Below are positions 23,601 to 32,600 of a stretch of 64,000 nt of DNA, piece by piece. The DNA is taken from positions 168,953,278 through 169,017,277 of the forward strand of contig NC_090024.1 of the NCBI RefSeq assembly GCF_037176765.1, read 5' to 3'. How positions within the stretch are numbered: position 1 is the first letter of the stretch; every line of letters begins with the position of its first letter. Source of the stretch: Anolis sagrei. Its lineage: Eukaryota > Chordata > Lepidosauria > Squamata > Anolidae. The notes under the pieces were generated by a model. That model did no database searches and was not told the origin of the DNA. It saw nothing but the letters and a program-made list of their open reading frames with translations. The position numbers were made by a program, and so were the translations under genes.

Positions 23601-26600
23601 ATGGTTTGCATCCATGTTTCCTAAAGGATGATCTTCTCCCATACAATCGGCCCCATACACTTTGGTGTTCTGGGGCGCATCTGCTCCAACCAACCAGAAC
23701 TCGACAGGCAACCACAACCCAGAGGACCTTTTCATTGGCCACCCCAAGGCTGTGGAACGACCTCTTGGTAGAGCTCCTACAACTAAATCAGCTGTCGGAA
23801 TTTAAGACACAAGTGAAAACCTGTATCTTCTGGCAGGCCCACCCAGACAGTCTTTAAACATGAACATGAATTTTAATGCATGTCCTTTGTTTAATCTCTT
23901 TTTTGTCTGTTTAATATGTATTTCATGGAGATACATTTTGGTATGTAACTTTTCTGGAGGTACATTTTAGTGTGTGTATTTGTAGTGGTTTTGCTATGTT
24001 TATGTATTTTAATTGTTTTGAAACCCACTTTGAGCTATGAGGAGAGGCAGGTAAAATGATGATGATGATGATGATGATGATAAGGTATATTTTATATTTA
24101 TTTTAGATTTATTTGTTTAATTTACTTCCAATGAATTAACTAGGACCCCAACCTATTATATTGCACTCATCCCCATTATTAATAGTGTTAAAATTATTTT
24201 TCATTTGTAGTCACTAGAGGAGGGTGAGGCATTGGAGTTTCTTGGCCCTCGCCTCCCTCCACCCTCAGGCCAGGCTTCTACTGGCATCAGGATAGGGCCT
24301 CGCCTCTCCTGATGCCAAGAGAAGGGCAAGGCAAGTGGGGGATGAGTGGATTTTGAGCCACCTCACCCACCACATGCTTTTTCTCTAGGGTCGCGCTCCT
24401 CCCAACAGGGCCACTCACACCATCCTTATACCAGGAGGGGAACCCAAGGAAAGCATGCAGCAGGCTGAGAGCATGCCACATACCAGGACTGGAAAGGCAC
24501 CTCTGAACCAATCTCACACTCTAGAGTTCAGTATAAAAACAAAGCAGTTTATTAAAAGATAAATGAAACCTCACCAAAAATAATGTAAGAATTTAAAAGT
24601 CATACAAAATATAGTCCATGTAAAAAGGTGACAATCCAGAAGACCAAGGTACAGACAAAACCTTTCAAACTGGAGTCTTGGCAAGCATAATAATCCTGAG
24701 GATCAAAGGTACATGACAGGCATAGCAAAGATCCAAAAAACTATATGAGTCCATGAAACCACTTGAATCTAAGAGCAATACAAGAAGCCATAAAAAACAC
24801 TTGATATTCAAAACATGAGTCCAGGAAAAACCACATAGGAAAATCCAAGACTTGGGTCCATGAATCTTGAAACAAGAGAGAGGAATGTAGGCTTCTTCCC
24901 TTTACCTAGACATTGATTCCTTTGAATATTCACTTCAAATCAACCCTCCTTTATACTTAAGAAATTATGTCTTTTTCCTTGAGAACTCTGAGGAGGGCCC
25001 CTCTTAGATAACAGTCTCTGAGAACGGCGCCTTTCTTCGGCCACCTGTTTCAGCTGACAAGTTTCTTTCCTTCTATCTAACTCAGGGGAGTCAGATGGAT
25101 CTACATCTCCAATTAACACATTCTGATCAAATTCCGACCTGGGTTCTCTTGGGAAAGCTAGCCCAGGCCTGTCAGCCTCTGAATCTGTCTCTAACTGAAC
25201 ATCTCCTGTTGACCTAACAATCCCAGAACCCTCAGTCCCATCAGGGGCAACACCAGATTCCTGCCCAGAATCCCCATTCTCAGGCTCCTGTGGGTCTGCA
25301 GAAGCTTGTTCACTGTTCTCTGATATCTCAGGCAATGAAACAATAACATTCTGGACCACAACAGAGCACTCCAGAAGGCTCCCAACCATACCTACCTCCC
25401 TTGTCCTTTTGGCATAAGGGCATGGCAAACAATGGATGGGGAAAATTTGGAGGACTGGGCATAAGCATCCAGAGGACTGTGTCCAGCCCATGGGCCTTAG
25501 TTTGCTTACACTTCTCTAGGTTCAGGGTTCTATGTTCTTGGTTTATTTTATTTATCATATCAGAAGCCAACCAATATATTTGAAAAAACACAAAGTTTAA
25601 AACTTGGCATTCTATTAAATGTCCTTTGACCAGTAGCTGGCCACTTGGAGTGCCTCTGGTGTTCCTATAAGAAGGTCCTCCTTTGTGCATATGGCAGGGC
25701 CCAGGCTGCATTGTAATAGGTGGTCTGTGATTTGCTCTTCTCCACACTTGCAAGTTGTAGACTCCAGTTTATAGCCCCATTTCTTAAGGTTAACTCTGCA
25801 TCTCGTGGTGCCATAGCGCAGTCTGTTCAGCGCCTTACAAGTTATCCAGTCTTCTGTGTGCCCAGGAGGGAGTATTTTATTAGGTACCAGCCATGGATTG
25901 AGGTGCTGGGTTTTAGCCTGCCACTTTTGGACACTTGCTTGCTGAGGTGTTCTTGCAAGTATCTCTGCAGATCTTAGAAAATTATTTCTTGATTTAAGGC
26001 ACTGGTGTGCTGGCTGATATCCAAACAGAGAATGGGCCAGTGATGTCACTGCCTTGGTCCTTTCTTGGTGTTTATTCCACATTTTTGAGGTTAGCTTTAA
26101 GAACATCTTTAAATCTCTTTTGCTGTCCACCAACATTCCTTTTTCCATTCTTGAGCTGCTTTGAGGGACAGTGATCAGACATTTGGACAACATGGCCAGT
26201 CCAGCTAAGTTGATGGTGGAGAATAATTACTTCAATGCTGGTTTACTACTTCCAGAATGCTGACATTTTTTTTCCTGTCTTCCCGAAAGATTTGCAAAAC
26301 TTTCAAAGGCAATGCTGACGGAATTGTTCCAGAAATCAAGAGTGATGTTTAGAGATGGTCCATACTTCAAAAGCATACAACAGAATCGGGAGAACATTAG
26401 TTGTTTAAACAAGCATCTTTATGTCCTAACAAATGTGCCAATCGTTGAACACTCTTCTTCATTTGCAAAAATGCTGCACTCACAGAGCTCAGACAGTGTT
26501 GTATTTCAGCATCAATGTCATTTTTTGTGGAAAGGTGGCTACCTAGGGAACAGAAATGGTCAACATTTTCTAGCATTACACCATTAAGTTTTATTTCTGG

Positions 26601-29600
26601 ACTCCCACATGCAACCACTGGAAATGGTTCTGCTTCATCAGATGGGACCCATGGGAGTCCGACTTTGAAGTGTGTAGAAACAGAAGAGGAAAAGAGTCTG
26701 ATATTGTCTCTTTCTGCTGACTGCTAATTCCATTGCAACAGACTATGCAACTTTGAGGGAATACTCTCCAAAGGTTTCCTTATTTTCTCTCCTGCCCATC
26801 ATCTAATTTTTGTTTTTGTCTTCCAGCTGTACAATATTTTTCCAGCTCTCATGAAGCAATTGCCTGGACCCCATCAAACTATTTTCAGAAACCAGGAACA
26901 ATTGAAAAACTTTGTGAGAAAAATAATCAAAAAGCACCAAGAAAACTGGAATCCACTTGAAACAAGAGATTTCATTGATGCTTACTTAAATGAAATGGCC
27001 AAGGTAATAATATTTTTTTTTAAAAAAAAATTAATTTCTTCATACAGATAACAAAACAATACAATCTAAAAGATAACATCAAAAACTGTTTAATACTTTG
27101 GGTGATTTCTAGTTCTTTCGATGTTAGATTCTTATGGAGAATTTCTGTTTACCTAAGTTAATTTCAAGCTCTGAGATTTCCCCAAATTTCTTTATTAATT
27201 TGACCAGTGAACTTAGCGACTTTTTCACCTCACTTAAAATTATCATGGCGTCGTCCGCATAAAGGTTTAATTTTTTTTCTTATTTTCCCGACTTCTATCC
27301 TTTCATAGTTTGGTCCTGTCTAATTAAATTTGCTAAAGGTTCAATGGTCAATGCAAATAATATTGGGGAGAGTGGGCATCCTTGTTTAGTTCCACTCTTA
27401 ATATTAATTTGTCTCGAATGGAGCCCCTGGTGGCGCAGTGGGTTAAAGCCCTGTGCCGGCAGGACTGAAGACCAACAGGTCACAGGTTCGAATCCGGGGA
27501 GAGGCGGATGAGCTCCCTCTATCAGCTCCAGCTCCTCATGCGGGGACATGAGAGAAGCCTCCCACAAGGATGATAAAACATCAAATCATCCGGGCGTCCC
27601 CTGGGCAACGTCCTTGCAGACGGCCAATTCTCTCACAACAGGAGCAACTTGCAGTTTCTCAGGTCACTCCTGACACAACAAAAAAAAATTGTCTCGAATC
27701 AAACCCATTTACATTTATGACTGCCTTATTTCCGCTGTATATCTCTTTTATTACTTTGCATATTTTTCCCCCATTCCACTTGCCTCACATATTTTATTCA
27801 GATATTTATGGTTTATTGAGTCAAATGCTTTACGAAAGTCAAACTTTACTATAAGCAGTTTGGATCTATTAACTGTGGCGTGATTTAGAGTGTTTAGAAT
27901 GATCCTGATAGGGTGGGCAAGACAAATTCACTTCTTAACTTTTAGGTGAAGGTGGACAGACACATAATCTAAGACACTTCAAATATCAATGCTATTTTAA
28001 TGCCTTCCAAGTTGCGTCTTTAAAATCACATAGTATGAGGGTATAAGAGGGATGGAAATATATGTACAGTGCATGCACATGAAAACGTATCATCTAGAGA
28101 GCTGCATTGTTTATGTGGTGCCAATTGTCCACCACTAATAGATCATCATTCGGCTATTATGTTTCAGAATCAACAATTTGGGAACAGAGCTGGGAACCTT
28201 TGGCCTGCATAAGAATTTCCATCATCTCTTAGCATTTGCCATGCTGCCAAAGGCTTCTGGGAATAGAAGTCCAAAACAGCTGGGTGTTTTATGTCATCTG
28301 CACTCACATGTGTTTTAAAATACCTTCTCTAGGCCTTGAAGTCCCTATGTTCATTCTTATTTCAATCTTCCATAATTACCAAATTTGATTTGATCCTAAG
28401 CTTTCTTTAGGAAGAGAGAAATTACAGAGATTGGAAAACATGTGACAAATTGACAGATACCACTGAGAGTAAAATAATGATTTCACTTAAAATTCAGATA
28501 TTTAGATATTCCTTCTTACTTTCCTTTTAAGGAAAATGTTTCTTCCAGTTTCCATGAGGAAAATCTTCTACAGTCAGCAATAGATCTGTTTATTACTGGA
28601 ACAGAAACAACATCTACAACCTTGCGCTGGGCTTTGCTGTACATGGCTGTTTATCCAGAAATTCAGGGTAAGATTGGATTTTTTTTCTGTCCCAATCTAC
28701 ATCTTACTTTGTAAAAGGAGCTAATAGTCCTCAGTTTCCAGGCTGTTGTGATAACTGAATGCCACTTTAAAGAGCTTTCTTATAGTGACTCAGGAGGAAC
28801 AGGATAATCTGAAAGTAAGATAAGTGAATTTAGTTTCATGGTTAATCTTGGGTTATTTCTCAAGCAATATAAAGAATGTCTTAAGCATTTCGCTGCAAAA
28901 TTTTGTTGTTCTTGCTTTTCACCCCTCTACACAGAGAAGGGGAAGGTTCTTATCTTGACAAGAGCTTATACATGAGTATAGAGGGTATGTGTTTTACTCA
29001 GACCTATAAAATATGCATGGTGTAGCTCCAGCACTCTTGACACTGTCCTGTATTTCTCGGGGAAATCAATGCTTGCCACAATGTTCACGTTGACTTTTTT
29101 GAACTGACAGTAAATATTATTTTTAGGAAGGGTTCAGTCAGAAATAGACTCTGTGATTGGCCAGTCTCGCCCCCCAGCTATGGCTGACAAGGACAACCTG
29201 CCTTACACAAATGCAGTTATTCATGAAATTCAAAGAATAAGTAACATCCTGCCGTTAAATGTTCCTCGACTGGCAACTAATAATACAGAGATAGCTGGGT
29301 TTCGTGTGCCCAAGGTAAGGAAATGTATCTGCTATATCTTTGTTTCCCTCCCCATTTCCCTTTCCCAGAAACTAAGCCTAGTTTTAATTCTGAATTACAT
29401 CACACAACTTGTCAGTGATGAGGATAGTTCCATTGTGTTGGTCAAATCATAAGTTAGAGCCATCTTGGGGGCTGAAGCCCCACTGCAGGCATCAGACAGT
29501 GTTGCCTGTGGCTCTGCGCCCAAGATCACTACTGCTGGAGTCCTCCCGGAGCATAGAAATGACATGTCAGGAGGTGGGAGAGAGAGAGAGAGAAAATTGG

Positions 29601-32600
29601 TCTTTGTCTCTCACTGCACCCCCATCCCCTGTCTTTGGCATGTCATTTCTATGCACCAGAAGGACTCCAGCAATATCTTAATGGCAGCTGGGTAAGTTTT
29701 TCTTACTTTAAAGGACTTATTTTTAGAGGCTTTGGGGTGGTTCCATGCCATCCCTTTAGTTAATGGGATAACATGGGGACATCCCCACCAAGAAATTCCT
29801 GGTTTTGGAGGGTGGAGATGGGGATTCAAATCCACACCAAATTGGGTTGTAAAAACCCGCTTTGGCACAGATTTGAGTGTTGTCTGGAAGCACCTTCTGA
29901 CTCCCTTACCACTCCACTGGTTTTCTTGAGGCTGAGAATGGCTGATAAATCAAAAAAATCATAATCATAATTTTTTTTATTTATACCCAACTTTATATCT
30001 CCTGAAGGAGACTCAAAGTGAATTACAATTAAAAGTATGACCACATAATTTAAAATATGCAAATATGCAAGCATTTGGAGCCCTCGATGGTGCAGTGGGT
30101 TAAAGCACTGAACAGCTGAACTTGTTGACCGAAAGGTCACAGGTTCAAATCCGGGGAGCGGCGTGAGCACCTGCTGTTAGCCTCAGCTTCTGCAACCTAG
30201 TAGTTCAAAAACATGCAACTGTGAGTAGATTAATACGTACCGCTCCAGCGGGAAGGTAACGCACTCCTTGCAGTCATGCCGGCCACATGACCTAGGAGGT
30301 ATCTACGGACAACACCGGCTCTTCGGCTTAAAAATGGAGATGAGCACCACACCCCAGAATCAGATATGACTGGATTTCATGGCAGAGGAAAGCCTTTACC
30401 TAACCTTATGCAAGCATTAAAACAGAATTAAGCATTAAAACAGAATTAGACAAAACAGTATTGAAATTCGTATGTTTAAATCCATTAAAACATATACAAA
30501 GCTAAACATCATAGTACCCCCTTACTTTTAGTGTGCTGCCGGAGGGACAGCAGGGAAGGGGCCATCCGGGCTTCCCTGGGTAGAGAGTTCCAGAGTCATG
30601 GGGCAGCCACCAAGAAGGCCCGCTCTCTTGTTCCCACCAACCGAGCCTGAGATAGAAGTGGGCCCGATAGAAGGGCCTCTCTTGATGATCTCAGGACCCA
30701 GGCAGGTTCATACAAGGGGATGCGGTCAGCCAAATAGCCTGGACCTGAACCATCTTGGGCTTTAAAGTTCATAGCCAGCTTCACCTCAAGAATTTCAAAA
30801 AATAGTGGAGACCTGGGTATGGCTCTCTCAAACCCCTCTCTGACTTTCTAACCATTTCACAGGTTCTCCTGCAAACTTTTTATAATGGGCTGTATCAATG
30901 GAAAGTCTGTGACTTATCCCCCCATCCAGAAGATATGTTTTGTCAATGTCTGGAGAAACAGATTTACTTTCACGTTTAGAAGGCTTGTTGTATTGTAAAC
31001 TCAATGTTTCTATGTTTTCCTTTACAGGGAACTATTTTAATCTGCGACATGACTTCAGTGTTGTTTGACAAAGATGAATGGGACACCCCCAAAAAGTTTA
31101 ATCCCAATCATTTCTTGAGTAATGGCCAATTCAGGCTTAAGGAAGCCTTCATACCATTCTCTGCAGGTAAGAGTAGGGGAAGGAATATCAACGTATTTTT
31201 CAAAAGTTCTGCCTGCTTACTTTTCAATAAAAAGAAAAACTCATGTGAGGCTTGAAGGTTCCATCCTACATCTTTCCCAGATTATGCTAATTGGCTAAGA
31301 ACAAAGATTAAACATGTTGCAAGTTTAAAATCCGTGATTAAAACTGGCTGGGTAGACCAGCCAGAAGAGATAGGGTTTTAGATGGTTTTTAAATTCCGAG
31401 AACTCATTTAGCTGTTAGAGCTCTTCCAGCAGTCTTAGGGTAGCTGATGAAAAGGTCCTCTGAGTGATGGTTGCCAGATGGGTTCTTGCAGGCTAAAGTA
31501 GACATCCCCCTCAGTGTTTGGGGCGGATTATAGGGAAGGTGATCCTATAGGTAACCTGGACTCAAACCATGTAGGGCTTTATACCTTATACTTTGCCTGG
31601 AAACTAATAGATCAACAAGTGTGCACAAGTGATATTTTGTGCATCATGTTGGCCACATTCATCATGTGCATCAGATGCATATTTGCAAATCCAATAGCAT
31701 TGTCTTCTGCAGCCTTGCTGTTATTTGAGTATTCTGCATGAGACAAAAATGGCTAGCTGTATCAATTGAGGAATACATGCTATAAAAAGACTTAGTCGAT
31801 TAACAGAGGGAACCCAAAAATCTTTCTGCAGGGCCACCAGAATTAAAGAACTGATGATTGAATGGGCTTCCACCAAAATTAAAATCGTTGTTTGAGATTT
31901 AAACGGAGTGTGCTGAAAGTACATTGAAATTGTTTGAATTCGAACTCGGGGCACAGTAACATGGAGGGTATAAATTCCAATGTCTTTCTAATAGTGCTGC
32001 CACCAATTATAAAATATTCTTCCCCAGTCTTGATATGGGGATTCTTGGCCAGAGAGACACACAGGAGCACTGGTTGTTTTAACAATAAAGAAAGATGTTT
32101 ATTTGTATTTTCAGAACAGGCAATAAATTGTAATGGTTGCAGAGATGTATGGAGCTTAATGGTTACGTGGCATAGTTCATTGCTTAAAACTTCAGCTTAC
32201 AAATTAACTTTCCAAGTTCACAGGAATCTAGTAGACTACTGCTAACTAGAATCTAGTCTTCAAACAGACTTTTCCCGGGTCTGTTCTAACCTATTATCAA
32301 ACTACTTTTCAACCACAACCGCTTACTGAACTTCACTAACTAACTCCTGGCTTCGATGCTTCCAACCACTCTCTCTCACTCCCTTCCTCCAACTCTACTA
32401 TTCCCCAACTGACACTTTCCAACTGTCAGAATTCAAAAATTCCACTGGTTCGTTTTTTTTCTACACTCGACCAAGCTCAGCTCACTTTCTCTCAGGTAAT
32501 CAAAATGGTTCTCCACATTTCCCTGGGCTGCCTTCAAGCTCCGCCCCTTTTTAGAAATGTCTCTAACCTAAAATGGCTGCCTCCAACTTCCATACAAAAT

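Larger units (their letters stand above)
23166..23882. other. Segment of gene B intron 4 deleted from gene C
   Basis: Gene C joins the sequence up to 23165 with that after 23882 (at about 49914). The trinucleotide ATG is present at both breakpoints and once at the junction. A 717-bp deletion in C by microhomology end joining fits best. Confidence 0.6.

Noticed and set aside
24940-25491. Acidic 183-codon frame as a host protein-coding gene
   Set aside because: It is antisense within a P450 intron, lacks splice context, is duplicated with the unit, and is followed by retroelement-like terminal sequence.
27420-27500. tRNA gene
   Set aside because: A and B boxes are present, but the segment is the head of a SINE with a body, A-rich tail and target duplication; no cloverleaf is intact.
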